Of a DNA stretch of 64,000 nt, positions 23,122-35,273 are shown one piece after another. The stretch is from Chaetomium olivaceum. Lineage: Eukaryota; Ascomycota; Sordariomycetes; Sordariales; Chaetomiaceae. Below the pieces are notes generated by a model, which saw only the letters and a program-made list of their open reading frames with translations, searched no databases and was not told the origin of the DNA. The stretch covers positions 62,001 to 126,000 of the forward strand of contig JAYWVB010000014.1 of assembly GCA_039881045.1 (NCBI GenBank). The letters are read 5' to 3'. Both the position numbers and the translations under genes were made by a program. How positions within the stretch are numbered: the stretch's first letter is position 1; each line of letters starts with the position of its first letter.

Positions 23122-23767
23122 TGTGTTGCCTGGTTGTGACCCGTGACCTGGACTATTTAACTTCATTCAGTTTCCCCATACCGCAAGGTAGATAGATACC
23201 TGATAGACGCTTTTAGATACCTCCGTATGTGAACACCTTTGGGACCCATGAACCCTTTTCTTCGCTCCTTGACGTCAAGTTAGCAGGATACTGTAGAGTC
23301 CCGCTGTTGCCTACAGCATGCAGTGTGTATTACGTAGAGGGCTCTTCTTATTTATGACTTACAAGGTGGGTAAGGATCAAGGACCGGCCGAGATGGCACG
23401 GCCGCACTGCCTACACCCAGTTCATCCTATCGATATGGACGGCAAGTCTGTTATCGCCTGTAGGTAGTTGGATGGGGACCATAGAGAGCAGCCCGAGCGT
23501 AGACACGAGGTACATCATAAGGTTCGCGGGGCATGCTCATTAAGGTCACGGCGCAGCGTCCCGTGACGATAATATAGACAACCTTATAATATTGGCACCT
23601 GTGAACCTAAATATCGCAATCAGTAGCGGGCTTGGAGGCAAATTCGAGGAGTATAAAGCCCACTCCTCCCCCCTCTATTTTCCTCCCACTTCAACTTCTA
23701 CCAAGTCTTCGACCACAGAAACAACGGGGGTAATTTCTACACAACAAAACAAAGAGAGCTCAACTGA
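23122..23767. other. Intergenic
   Basis: Between two same-strand secreted-protein genes. No other gene seen. Confidence 0.5.
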
Positions 23768-24481
23768 TCAAGTAGAGCCCGAGATTCTTTGGCCGCCCGC
23801 GGGGAATCCGCAGCCCTGCTTCCCGTTCTGGGTGTTGGCCTGCGGGCCGGAGCAGATGCCGAAGTTCGCCTCGCCGGTGTTGACCAGCGCGCAGCAACCG
23901 GAACCGCAGTCGGCATCGCTGGTGCACTCGCCCGTGATGAACTGCTTCCCTTGGCCGTTCCCAACGTTGCCGGCACCCGACGGGTCGGGTTTGAGGCCGC
24001 TGGGCTTGACGGTGCCCCCGGCTTGGCCGTTGCCGTTGTTCTGATTGCCTTCTCCGTTATTCTGGTCACCGCCCCCGTTGTTTTGGTTGCCTCCCCCGTT
24101 GTTATTCTGATTCCCACCCTGGTTCCCGCCCTGGTTGCCGGCACCACCCGACTCGAAGCCGCAGCCCTGTTTGCCGGCCTGGTTCTGGGCGCCGACACCG
24201 GAGCAAACGCCGATGGTCTGTCCGCCCTTGGGGAGGGTTGCGCAGCATCCAGAGGCACAGTCGGCCGCTCCGAGGCATTGTCCGCCGATGAACTGGACGC
24301 CAGCTCCGTTCCCGACGTTCTTGTCGCCAGAAGGGTCTGGGATGCTCTGGCGGGATGAAAGATCGGGGGCTGCTTGGACGGTGGAGACGGCGACTGGCAG
24401 GTGTCAGTCAAGAAGGGGTGTCAGTAACCTTCGGCGAAACTTACGGGCGAGAACGCCGAGGAAGGCAGAAAGCTGGACCAT
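23768..24481 (-). CDS. Secreted protein with two Cys-rich modules joined by an Asn/Gly linker
   Basis: Exons 24445..24481 and 23768..24393 on the minus strand, with a 51-nt intron (GTAAGT/CTGAC/CAG), give 220 residues. Signal peptide MVQLSAFLGVLALAVSTVQA, then a SSRQSIPDPSGDKNVGNG-type propeptide region. Module 1 (QFIGGQCLGAADCASGCCAT ... GVCSG ... KQGCGF) and module 2 (QFITGECTSDADCGSGCCAL ... GICSG ... KQGCGF) share six cysteines in the order C-x5-C-x3-CC-xn-C-xn-C. They are separated by a low-complexity NQGGNQNNNGGG-type linker, and each is preceded by a PDPSG...NVGNG motif, so the whole unit was duplicated. The modules resemble small secreted proteins described as biotrophy-associated in plant pathogens; saprotrophs also carry them, so no virulence role is implied. 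Long open frames on the opposite strand are by-products of GC-rich codons. Confidence 0.85.
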
Positions 24482-26012
24482 GATGGCGACTACTGATAAA
24501 AAAACTGGCGTTGCCCTACAGAGCTGTGCTGCAGATATTGGAGGGAAGAAAGGGTTGTCGGCTGGCGACGGAGAATACTAGGATAGCTAGGACTTGAAAG
24601 AGAAGGGACGCCTGGTCCAAGGAAAGAAACCGATCACGGAGAATGCTGGGATAAAATAGTACTAGGACTTGGGAGAGGCTCCCGGCTGGCGGAAGACGTG
24701 AGGTTATTATAGTCGTTTGACTCGGAGGTGGCGGGCGCCATCCTGAAGCCAGACCCAGGGGGCGAGTGTTCGTCTGAGTGTGCGCCGAAGGACGAAGGGT
24801 TTGTTGAACAAAGAGATGGATGCCCCTGCCAGTACCGGCTGTCTGTTCTCTTCCGATGGCTCAAACATGCTCTTGGTACAAAGATGGTGGGCACGGGGGA
24901 TGCGATGCGTTTGATGTCTCAGATCCCGCTGTTAGCGCCGCGGTGGTGAATGCTGGATAGCACTATCATTGTGGGGCAGTCGGTGATCGAAACACCAAAG
25001 TCTTTCCCCGGCTCACCAAAGTCGAAAACGTGGGATGCAAGTCGACAACCGGGCAAGGAGGACATGGATGATACCACAGTTACTCCGTACATGTACCTAC
25101 TCATGTGTGTGATTACCCCTCGAGCACTGGTGATGGCGGAGTGATGCTCGGGCGAAGGAGGGCTGGAACCGTCAGGGTCCACTCTTGAAGTCTTGGTGCT
25201 CATCACCTCAATTCAAAACCCGGGGCTAGCTTCCTCATGTGAATTCCAAGGGTCATCTAATTGGGACCATTCCGAGTTATCGGACCTTGAGACGAGCCTT
25301 GAGGGCATGGAACCGAGGTTGGAAGTTGAAACAGGAAGTTAAGCCAAGACTTTGCCTCTGTGGAACGGAGCAAGGACGAGCGGATTGGATGACGCCCAGT
25401 TGTGGATCGCAACACATTCTGGAACCCTACCAGGTATGTACCCTGCCGGTACTTCGAACCCCACCAGCCTTGACAGGAACAGGGGATTCAAAGTGTCGGA
25501 ACTTTGGGCGTTCGCCATTCACAGCATTGCAGTCTCGACGTCTCCCATCCTCGTTTCACACTCGGCGTCTCGAAAGTCCAGCATCAGCCGGCCCCGACCT
25601 TGACGGCTTTACGGAAGCCATTCAGACGGCCAAATTGCTCGTAACCGGCGGCCGAGACAATGGGTGACCCAGAGGCCTGTCCCAGTTGCGTGGTTTTGGA
25701 GGGGTCGAGACTCTCCCGCTCCCTCGCGCCTGGCGCTATCTGGAACAAGCACCGCGTTTCTTGTCACACATTGTGGGGTATGTATTCTACTGTGTAGCAA
25801 CAATATGGAAGCTCACATCGTCCCATGTCCCACGTGATGAAGTCGGCTTTCTTCCCACTTTCGGCCGACACCATCATGCGCCTCCAAAGTTCCATGCCAA
25901 TCCAAAATTCCAACGGTGAAGCTAGGTAGGTAGTGTTGGAACTTTGCTGAAGGAACACCTTCCATCGAGAGCGGGTTTGAAGGGGCTTGAATACCTTATT
26001 CTGTAACGATAA

Positions 26013-26031
26013 CTACCTACCTACCTAGGTA
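26013..26031. repeat. CTAC/TAGG microsatellite
   Basis: CTACCTACCTACCTAGGTA. Shorter relatives (TAGGTAGG) occur at 25923, 29124, 41574 and 46820, all intergenic. Not the TTAGGG telomere repeat. Confidence 0.8.
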
Positions 26032-26876
26032 TACTTCAAAGCCGGTTGGCCCGCTGCGTTTTCGCTGTTTCGGCAATAAGGCCACCCTCTAGGCCACGTT
26101 GTCCCGGCAAGTGTTTGTGGCGACGCCAAGGTTGTGCGGTCTTTTGGTGCTTCAGTGTATTTATGCACCACCGCATCACTGCGGTCTCAGGAACTCGTAC
26201 CTAGAACTGGATATTCCAACAAAGAAGCTCTCCCACCCTTTGCCCGTCATTTATAAACAGTAAACATAAAGGGGGGGCGGGGGGCGGGGCGATCACCATT
26301 TTTAAGTTCCAAAAGACATCCTGCGGCCTGTGGCCTCAATGCTTTCAAGTTCCCAGGGTGACTTGGACTCATCTCTAATATCATATTGTATCATCTGCAT
26401 GGGATTTTGACTGCTTTTACATCCCGGCTTTGTGCGTGCCTCAGTTGGGATGGGCGAGCAAGAGAATAGCATGCACGTGCGCATCTAGATACCCGCCTAC
26501 CTTCACCAAACCTATGTTCACTCTGGCAATGCCTACGTAAGACCTAGAAAAGCCGTGAACTGAACTATGTTACCTCATTCCTTGTGATCACCCACATGAT
26601 AATCGCAGCTCTAATCTGTGAGGAGGCTGCAGAATACACGGGCAGAGTATCGAGAATGACCCGAGGCTCACAGATAACCTGACAATGAACTAACATCATA
26701 CCACGAGGAGCAGCAATGTAATAATGAAACTATTTTTTGCGTGTCATGAGTCATAAACCCTCGTCCAACGAGTTCCATTGTCCTGTCGCGCCAGGTCACG
26801 TCTCACACTCCGCTCCCACCAGCGGAGTTATGATAGCGGTTGTGATTCGGAGGTGAGAAGGAGAACACGATTACAT

Positions 26877-26883
26877 TATAAAA
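26877..26883 (+). promoter_or_regulatory. TATA box upstream of 27032 gene
   Basis: TATAAAA, about 150 bp before the ATG at 27032, followed by a CA-rich leader. Confidence 0.5.
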
Positions 26884-27031
26884 AGAGCATGTAGCCCCGT
26901 ATAGGGGACTTAATGGTGGTTCTCACACAAGTTTGAGGCTTCATACCGACACCTATCCCATTCAGCAATCAGCCATATCGTTACTTTTAAAATTGCATTC
27001 TACTTATATCTAGTGGCAACCTCCATCCAAA

Positions 27032-27652
27032 ATGGCAGCAGCAATCAAAGCCCGGGATATGAAGCGGCGGATCGATGCCGTTGCGAAGAAGATCGAAGTC
27101 AGCAGGGAGAAGTTTGGCGAGCTGCTCCGCAATCCTGGTGCGTCGAGGATGGAGTGGAAAATATCAGGGATACTGGAACGCGTCTACACCGATCTTCAAG
27201 AGTGGGGACAGGAAATGGAACAAAGGGGTGGGTGGTATTTGATTGAGACAACGGTGGATGAGCCTGAGAAGACCGACTTTCTTCGCATTATCGACGATAT
27301 GCAGGACGAAACCAGAGGGCTTACTCGGGATATCGAGGCCGCAATCACGGATTTTGAACAACAGGCAACCAGGACCGATATCGACCGTATAACACGCCTT
27401 CATATTAAAACCGATGAGATTCTAGAAAACTTTCAGGGGACTCTCTGTTTTGCTGGCAGAGTCACAAAGCAGGAGCTGGACCGGCAAACTGAAGACGCGG
27501 GTACAACAGCTACCCAAGACCACACCAACGAGACCTCCTCTGGCACGCAAGAACTTCTGAATACAATTTATCGCCTAATTGGGCAAGCCCGTGAAAATAT
27601 CTCCAAGATGGTGAGATATCTCCAACGGTTCTCGCGCGGCGAAGAGGTTTGA
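27032..27652 (+). CDS. Small helical coiled-coil-like hypothetical protein
   Basis: Single exon, 206 residues, start context AAAATGGCAG. Highly charged and predicted helical throughout, with heptad-like stretches near residues 1-35 (DMKRRIDAVAKKIEVSREKF), 80-115 (DFLRIIDDMQDETRGLTRDI) and 175-200. No signal peptide or membrane segment. I do not recognise the family. The clean TATA box, strong start context and uninterrupted frame in an otherwise gene-poor stretch support a real gene. Confidence 0.6.
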   Translation: MAAAIKARDMKRRIDAVAKKIEVSREKFGELLRNPGASRMEWKISGILERVYTDLQEWGQEMEQRGGWYLIETTVDEPEKTDFLRIIDDMQDETRGLTRDIEAAITDFEQQATRTDIDRITRLHIKTDEILENFQGTLCFAGRVTKQELDRQTEDAGTTATQDHTNETSSGTQELLNTIYRLIGQARENISKMVRYLQRFSRGEEV

Positions 27653-28518
27653 GTCCTGTAGGTAGGATGCGGTTGGGTACCTCGGTACCTTACCTTACGT
27701 ACCTGGCCTGGGTTCAACTACGGTTAACTAGGGACAAAAACCAAGACCTAGAAGTTTAGGTAAGAACCAATATGTCTTGGAACATCACAGTCTCGGGACA
27801 CAAACTAACAAATGTCAACTAGCAGGCTTAACGAGCATGGTGACGGAGGGCCTCGTGGTTCGGTGGTTGATGCTCGGCAACGAAAAGAGCCTCGGAGAGG
27901 CGTATTGATCCTGCGCCCAGCACCATATGGGCTGGAACTGTCCCGGCTGGGCCGGGAATTGAAGGGTCTGGAGCTTTGGGGTATCTTAACGCGCAGCGCG
28001 CTGATAACCAAGAATATCACTCGATCAGATAGCAAGTTGATACAATTCACATGTCCGTCTAAACGTGTGTTGGGCTCCATGTAACATAGTGAGTCTGTGG
28101 ATACATACTATACCCGAAATACATGCATAGGTACCTAGGCATTCGGAAGCATTTGCTAGTAGCCGAGGGTCGAGATGGTAACAGAAAGCTCGACCTGGTA
28201 TAACGACCTCGGTACTCGCATTGGGCGAGGAACGCAGCACATTCGTCAAAATCTTGGAGTGGTGGTCAGATTTTGTCAGACGGGCCAATTGATAACTATG
28301 CCAAGCTCGTATTTCGAATCCTTCCATGGCCTCACTCAATCATCGGTCCGAGACGCGACTCTGCAGATCGTCGTTTGGCGTTGGGATGCGAGACGGAGAT
28401 CAAAAGGCGGTTTACCTTATGTTTTTGTCCAGTTTCTGTCGCCTTCCCCATAACAACATCACCCAAGCTCACTCATCCCGCCCGCCCCTTTTCAGCCGTG
28501 ACCACCCCATAAACAACT
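27653..28518. other. Intergenic
   Basis: No supported gene. TAGG/CCTA-type motifs near 27658-27705 and 28128-28138. Confidence 0.5.
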
Positions 28519-28908
28519 ATGTTTGAGCACTTCCGCCCCGCGCATATCCCCGCGCTCTTCGTCGCCAGCGCCACCACCTTCGGCGGGTTCTAGCCCTTCT
28601 TCGACGCGCACGGCGCCACCGCCGAGATGGGCCTGCCGCGGCGCTTCAGCGAGGCCCACGAGTCGCGCACCGTCTTCCAGCTGTGTGCGGCCCGCACCAC
28701 CACGCTCGGTATGATCCTGTTTACGTTGTATTTCCAGGGCAAGCTGGCTGAGGTGGATACTGTTATGGTGATTCTGGGAGGGTATGTTGGGGCGGTGGAT
28801 GGGTATGTGTTTTGGCGGGAGGGTTGTGGGGGCAAGGCAGTGCAGAGGGCGGTGTCGGGGTTCGTTATTGCGGCTTGTGGCTGGTATGGCTTGGTGGCGG
28901 GCAGGTAG
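28519..28908 (+). pseudogene. DUF4267-like small membrane protein with in-frame TAG
   Basis: From ATG 28519 the frame reads MFEHFRPAHIPALFVASATT, then FGGF, a TAG at 28591-28593, then PFFDAHGATAEMGLPRRFSE, and runs open to 28908 (129 codons). The layout (N-terminal helix, ARTTTLG motif, two further hydrophobic helices including VDTVMVILGGYVGAVDGYVF, and a final SGFVIAACGWYGLVAG) matches fungal DUF4267 proteins, in which Trp follows the GG-hydrophobic pair. A TGG to TAG change is therefore the simplest explanation. It corresponds to C-to-T in a CpA dinucleotide on the bottom strand, the RIP preference. A shorter product from the Met at 28627 would lose the first helix. Either a recent pseudogene or a base error. 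Confidence 0.65.
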
Positions 28909-30979
28909 ACCGTAGTCGGGTCTTTGGTTGTGCAACGACAACAAGGCTGGGTTGGAACATGGGAGGGGTGGGGTGGGGAAGACTTTGTGTCTCGGAATTG
29001 CTGAGAAGTATGGCTACTGCGGAATGAATACCATGCACTCAGGGGTTTGGCTGAATACGACACGGGCAACTTGTTGGTCAAGGAGAAACGGGAGTAGGCC
29101 GTGTGCTTGTGTGTGGGTTACCTTAGGTAGGTTTGCCGATGGCCACCTCAAGTACCGGGTAAGCCCTGTTTCTTGTACTTGAACCCGGTTTTGTAGATTG
29201 AGAAACCTGGAACTCCATGGGCGGATACATCCCACAAATTCACTGATCAAAATTCCAAAAAGTGTGATTTAGGCCGAGGTGGGGAGAGTGCCATATCATA
29301 TCCTGCCAGCCCATGCGACGACAAATGGGCACAACCAATGGGAGATGCATTACAAGCCGTGTCGGAAACCCTAATGTCGTAATACCAACCTGATGCCTCT
29401 TGTTGGGAATAGCTGCAGTCGGGCTGGCGTCACTTGTGTGGGGGATTAGGCTGCTGTTCATGGTACGGTATCCTCGACATCAAGCGCGTCACAACAACGA
29501 CACTGGGAAACTTCCCAGCTGCAGTTCCCCAAAAGGTCTCACATAGCGACCGCACCGTCGGCACCTTGCTGGCCAATCAACACTGTTCGGCGGGGCTTAC
29601 GTCAAGCTAATGGTAAAACTGGCGACTGAAGTTAGCATTCACCTGCCTTAGCTACCTATTTTGATGTACATCAGCTGGGGCGAAGCAGTTACCTGGGACG
29701 GATGTCAGCCGGGGGGCACCTGAATCCCGATCGATGATGCCCTAATACTCCAGGACGAACCATAGAGAGATCTCAGAGGAGTGCATGGCGCAAGCGACGG
29801 ACCCAGCACCATGTGTCGGGTAGGGATGAGACAGGTGGATAATATTGGACATCAGTAGACCATGTGGTTCCAGTTTTACGGCTTGGGCAAAAAACGACGT
29901 CCGCTGTGGTTCCAGTCGTGGTTTGTTGTGATAGGACATGTAACATGTCGGTGGAGCACCAGTCCCGCAGCGTTGGCAATGGCGGTCCAGTCCCCTGCCT
30001 CGCTTTAAGGGGCACGGGAGAAGTAAACAACATGCATAGAGCCACACATACGGGTTGGCTTCCGCGTGAGATCCCGTGTGTACCTGGAGGTGAGAATTCA
30101 CTTGCTAACATAATAGAGTGAGCCTGGGCCCTGGAATTCGGACGAATGATCGAGGGGTTTGACTGACCGACTGACTGACCCAATAAGACGGCCTAGACAG
30201 TCGGGTAACGGCGTAGGGCAACCGTGTGGGTATACATACTAGGGCAGACCCGAGTTCCCCAAGGCTAATTCACAATTTCCGTGACTCCCATCTTGTTTTT
30301 AAGTCTGTTCAGTGTTCACAAACAACTTGGTCTGTCAACACGTGCAACCGGGTTGTTCAGTCGGGAGGACCAAATCATAACAGGCTCATAGAGACGCCTA
30401 TAAATACTTGCCCTTGCCCTTAGTTCTCCTGTTCTGGAGCAAATCCGTCTTCATAATTTCTCGCCGCAGCTCCCACAGTCTGCGAGACGCCCACACCACA
30501 CTTCTCAACGCCTTCGTTTTGCATTCTCGCAATCATCAGTGATTCTCTACTCATAGTAGGCAAAGCTCATCGATCTATTACTCGATCAATCTACTTCATC
30601 TTCTTCCGCCTCTTACTTTCCCACCATCTCCCTGGACCAAAACAACTGGGTTGATCAAGACACGCGACAGTCCATACCACCAATTTCATTAGAAGTTTTC
30701 CCCCTAGCATCAAAACCATCCTTCAGGTTAGTAGCTCATCATCTTAGACATCCCCAACCCACACCCCCGCTACGGTACCGGAAGTGGTAGTCTAGTCTCA
30801 GTCCTCGAGCCTCAACTCCACAGGGCTAAGACACTATCATCACAACAACTGAACCTGGATCCCTGTTTGCCCTCACCCCACCATCATACCCACCCATATT
30901 CCCGATCACCTCGGTTGCGAGTCGCGACGCGGTCAAATTTTCCCTCGTCGCGTAAACAAGCCGAGCTTTCTAGCAAGAC
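28909..30979. other. Intergenic and long 5' leader
   Basis: No supported gene in 28909-30390. TATAAATA at 30399-30406 is followed by a CT/CA-rich stretch to 30979, probably a long leader for the next gene. A possible leader intron runs from GTTAGT near 30728 to CACAG near 30823. Confidence 0.5.
30399..30406 (+). promoter_or_regulatory. Possible TATA box
   Basis: TATAAATA followed by about 570 bp of CT/CA-rich leader before the start at 30980. Confidence 0.4.
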
Positions 30980-33900
30980 ATGAAGACATCGAGGCATGAC
31001 CAATCAACTGACGAAACCATGGACACAGATCAAGCCGGTTATTTAGTCGTGATGACGACCAAGAGTGGCAAGAAGTTTTGGCGGGTGGCTATTATCCGCG
31101 AACGCTTGGGCGCCGTCCTCCACGGCGGGCCGCTTAAGCCCTTCTCCAAGGGAATCAAAGGGCTCAAAACCCTTTGTAAAACAGCTTTCAGAGGCAGTGC
31201 ACTCCGCAAGTCGGAGCTCGAGACCCTCAATAACCTCGGAGTTTCCACCGCTTCGCCCGACGAGATTCCCATATTCACTACGCCGCCCGAACAACTTTTG
31301 GCCAATGAGCAGGCCGCTGATGAGCATACCCCCCTTCCGAAGGTTCCCTCAGCTCAGCCGACTGAGACTCCTGCCCTGGCCGAAGTTGTCTCCAATCATG
31401 ACAATGACATCAGCAAGGAGACCACCACTGTTGCTGCGGAGTGCACCTTGCCCGCCGAGGCCACTCCTGCTCTGACCACTGAGGGACCCTTGGAGACTCT
31501 CGAAGTTCAGCATGCTGTCATCAACGAGGAGATTACCTCCCAGGAGGAGGGAGCTACCACCTGCGCTGAAGTCATCGCTGAGCAGGTTGAGCCTGTCTCC
31601 CCTTCTCTCGACACCAACCCTGACTCCGTTGCTGAGCCGACCCCGGCTCCCGAAACTTACAACATCATCGACACCATCATCGACACTACTTCCTGTTCGC
31701 CAGTTACGGAAACTAAGACTCCGGAGGTGCCTACCATGGTCTGCACCGAGCCTGTCGCCATTGAGCACACCCTGGACACCGACATTCAGAGCACCCCCGA
31801 GCCTGTACAGACGGCCTCCTCTCAGGAGGACACCATCTCCAACACTGAGATCACCTCCCTCGATAAGGAGGAGCTTACCGTCCAAGAAACATCTGAACCC
31901 GCCAACACCGACCATGTCGTGGCCCTCGTCGAGAAATCCGAGAGCGACGACGCGGCCGTCGTGCCGGAACTCCTCCATGATGAAGACGACCTTGAGTCTG
32001 GACCCGAGATCGAGTCTGAAGCTGAGGAGGAGCTGAACAAATGCCACGGTATTCAATTTTTACCGAACATTGCCTACAAGGACGAGGCGGTGGTAGCCAT
32101 TCCCATGCCGGTTACCGTCTACCCGGTCTTTTATGAAGACGACTTTGATCCTGCGGTGTCAAGCATCTGCAGCGCCGCCGAACTTGACGAGCTTCTAGAC
32201 AGAGACGGGCCGTGGTTCATCCCTCGGATTGTTGAGAAGGCCAAGTTGAACCGCCGGATGGCGCAGGACAGGTTCGCGAACCAGCGGACTGCTCAGGGCT
32301 ATTACCGGAACCTGAACTTGGAAAGCGCGGCGCGGAATCTTGTCCTGGACATCCCCGCGCCTGTGCGGGTTATCATAAAGGCGAGTGCACCTTCAGTGAT
32401 CAAGGAGACTGAGGCTCCCACCACGACGGAGGTTGAGACTCCTACCACACAGGAGACTCCCACCATAAAGGAGGTTGAGACTCCCCACAAGGCTCGCGCG
32501 GCAGAGCCTATCCCGATGGCCATCGGGCGGCCCAACCGCACGCACTCTCGCAGCAGCTCGGGGAGCAGCGCAGACTCTGCAGATTCCAGCCTCCACAGCG
32601 TGGTATGCCCTGACACGCCCCTTACGGAGTACTCGGTAACCCCCAGCAAGGACGAGGGTGAGGCCACGAACTAGTACCCCTTGGCCTCATACCCCTTCCC
32701 GGACGAGGGAGCCGAGGAACCCAGCGTCGAGCTCATCTTGGAGCCAACCAACGTTGAAGCAGACGAGCACTCCTATAAGGATGGCGTCCAGCCCACCATG
32801 GAGGAAATCAAGAGCGGCGCATACGAGACAGGGAAAGCGGAACAACACTTTATTGAGACGGACGAGTCGTTGAATGACGATAGCGCTGAGTTCATCATGG
32901 AGCAATCCAAACTCCGGGCAGACGACACGAGGGAAGCGGAGCAAATCAACATCGAGACAGACAAATTCCCAAACAGTGACAGCGTTGAGCCCCTTGTGGA
33001 GCGGTCCAACTTCGAGACGGAGGAGCCAAACGACGATAGTACCCAACCCGTCGTGGAGCCAACCAACAAGGAGACAGAGGGTACAGAGTACCCAGAGGAG
33101 AACTTTAGCGACAGCAGCTCCGAGTTCATCGAGGACCCTGAACCCCCAATGGCTACGACCAAGAGGACTCCATCGTGGAACCCTACGAGCGCCCCAGCGG
33201 CCCAGAGCCTCCCTACATAGAGAACTACGATGCCGATTACGACTTCAGCGGGGACTACGTCGTTGTGGATGTCGAAGAGGAGGAGGTGGGCATGCACCCC
33301 GGAGTGCCTCTCGCTCCTTGCGCCCCAACCACCCCGGCCACCACCACGACCACACCCTCAGACGAAGCCGGCGAAGCAACCAACGAACCCACCACCGCCC
33401 CCACAGCCAACGACGCCAACGACACCAACCACTACCACCACTGCTGCTACGAAATCCCCACCAGCCCCTACCGCCACCGCTCAACCCCCTACTCCTGGAC
33501 CGGACTCGAAATAACCCCCTGGGCGAGCGAGTCCTACATCGACCACACCAACGACACGCTGGACACGTACCCGGGGCGGGACGCGCGCACGGGGCGACTC
33601 CACGGCCTGCTGAACCGCTGCTCCTGGCCCACGCACGCCAGCCGCGAGGAGGCCGTGGCTGCAGCGGCTGCGGCGGGGGCGTCGGCACCGCCAGCGGTGA
33701 AGAAGGAAGGGCAGCCGGCGCGGGCGCGGGCCCAGCCGGTGGATCCCGCAGGGATTGTGGTCACGGTCACGACGCCCGAGGGGGAGACGCGCTGGTTGGG
33801 CGAGGATCCGACCGAGTATGAGGCGGGGTCCGATGTGTTTGACTTTCGCGGGTGTGAGTACGGGCATCGCTGCGGGCATGAGCCGTGCACGTCGTACTTT

Positions 33901-34689
33901 GATTACTTTGGGTGGTTCCTGTGGCCGGAGAACGGGGTTGCTGTTACCCCTGAGGCCGAGGCCGAGGCTCGCGGGGTGCCTGTTGAGGTTGTTGTGGCTG
34001 CTAGGGCTGCTTGGGCTGCTGAGGTCGCTAGGCTCGCTGCAATTGCTGGTGCTGCTGAGGCTGCTAAGGCTGCTGAGGCTGCTTGGGTTTCCAAAGCGGC
34101 GGCCGACCAGGAGGTGAGGGGCATGCAGATGCGCCATTACATGGACTGGCACGAGGAGCTATACGCGGGGCCCGACCTGGAGACCATCGATGAGGGCGAG
34201 GAGCTCGTCATTGAGGAGGTTGCGGGTATCGAGGACTGTGCCATCGAAGATGATGAATCCGACATTGATGTCAACAACGTGCTGCTGGTCAGAATCGAGG
34301 CCATGGTCTACAAAGGCGGTGCTGTTTTCCGGGAGATCGCCGCGGAACAGGAGCGGGATAGGGCGGAGGCGCAGCGGGCTGCTGCGGCAAGCGCCGCGGC
34401 GAAGAGGGCCGAGGCTGCCGCAGAGGTTGGCAAGGTGTCATGGTGGGACCGCGATCCGCTTTCCACCTCCAAGCTAAGCTGGGCAGACATTGACGAGTGG
34501 GACGATGAGCCGGCTCCCTCCGAGGGCGCTGCAGAGGTCAAAACGGTATCCCGGACTGAGGGAGCCATGGTGTCCCACGCCAACCCGGAGGGTACCACGG
34601 AGGCCAACAAGGTCTCCTTCTGGGAGCGCGATCCCTTCTACATCTCCAAAACTAACTGGGCCGACATGATAGAGGAGGACGATTATTGA
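30980..34689 (+). CDS. Very long acidic repeat protein, interrupted by a TAG and a frame change
   Basis: The first frame runs from ATG 30980 to TAG 32672-32674 (564 residues). The same frame continues past the TAG to 33220. A third frame then carries on to 34689; one extra C in the C5 run at 33143-33147 would join them. Read through, the product is about 1,236 residues. It has a basic, possibly folded N-terminus (YLVVMTTKSGKKFWRVAIIR), a long acidic Thr/Pro/Glu-rich region, a degenerate ~33-residue tandem repeat over 32729-33090 (copies contain EFIMEQSK, EPLVERSN, QPVVEPTN), an Ala-rich helical stretch from GCT repeats (33985-34090), and two copies of a Trp motif at the C-terminus: KVSWWDRDPLSTSKLSWADI and KVSFWERDPFYISKTNWADM. 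Family unknown. It could be one gene with two lesions, two adjacent genes, or one gene with sequence errors. Confidence 0.55.
32729..33090 (+). repeat. Degenerate tandem repeat in coding sequence
   Basis: Start points of the unit (GAGCTCATCTTGGAG-like) fall at 32729, 32789, 32888, 32987 and 33044, spacings 60, 99, 99 and 57 bases, all multiples of three. The full unit is 33 residues; shorter ones look like internal deletions. Confidence 0.6.
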
Positions 34690-35273
34690 TGGACTACGGA
34701 CTGAGGGTCACGCTTGTATGATATTGTACCAGGGCGGCATGGATTAAATTAAATAGTATTAATCGGAGTATTCTTGTGGACATGGTCGTGGGAGATAGGT
34801 AGCGTTAGCAGCATGTTGTGGGCTGTGCCTCAAGGTTAAAGCCGGCATGGTAGGGAGAGACTGCAAGGCGGGCTGTAGAAATATAGTACTTCTTAGTACG
34901 ATATACTTGTGTGTTTCGGCACCTTTGTTGGGCACTGCATCTTGATGCAGAACACCTTGGCTTTTTGAATTGCCTAGATTTGGTTGACAAGTGATGATAC
35001 AACTTTTAATGAGCACAGAAGCCAATGCTAGTTGACGCCTGCGTTCACGCGCTGAACGCTAACGTGCTAGATCCAACCGTGTATCCACGCTCACCCTTGT
35101 CTTGCTATCTTGTCCCTGTGTCCTTGCGGTGGTGACTCGCGGCGCCTCTTGCGAGCTACCCTGTGCAACCGCGGCCGGTCGAGAGTCTGCTGTCTTCTAA
35201 GTTCGCTGCTGGGGCGAAGAGGTCATTGTTAGTATACAGGATATGGCAGGTAAGCAAGGGATTAAAAGTCTTA
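34690..35273. other. Intergenic
   Basis: No gene seen; 3' flanks of convergent frames. Confidence 0.5.

Larger units (their letters stand above)
24482..27031. other. Long intergenic stretch with TAGG microsatellites
   Basis: 2.5 kb without a supported gene. A 19-base CTAC-repeat (CTACCTACCTACCTAGGTA) is at 26013-26031 and TAGGTAGGTAG at 25923-25933. G-rich run near 26271-26290. Some open frames at 25239-25667 (plus) have no recognisable content. Confidence 0.55.

Noticed and set aside
23789..24358. 189-codon open frame opposite the Cys-rich protein
   Set aside because: Mirror of the real gene, caused by codon bias; the minus-strand gene has signal peptide, intron and repeated Cys modules.
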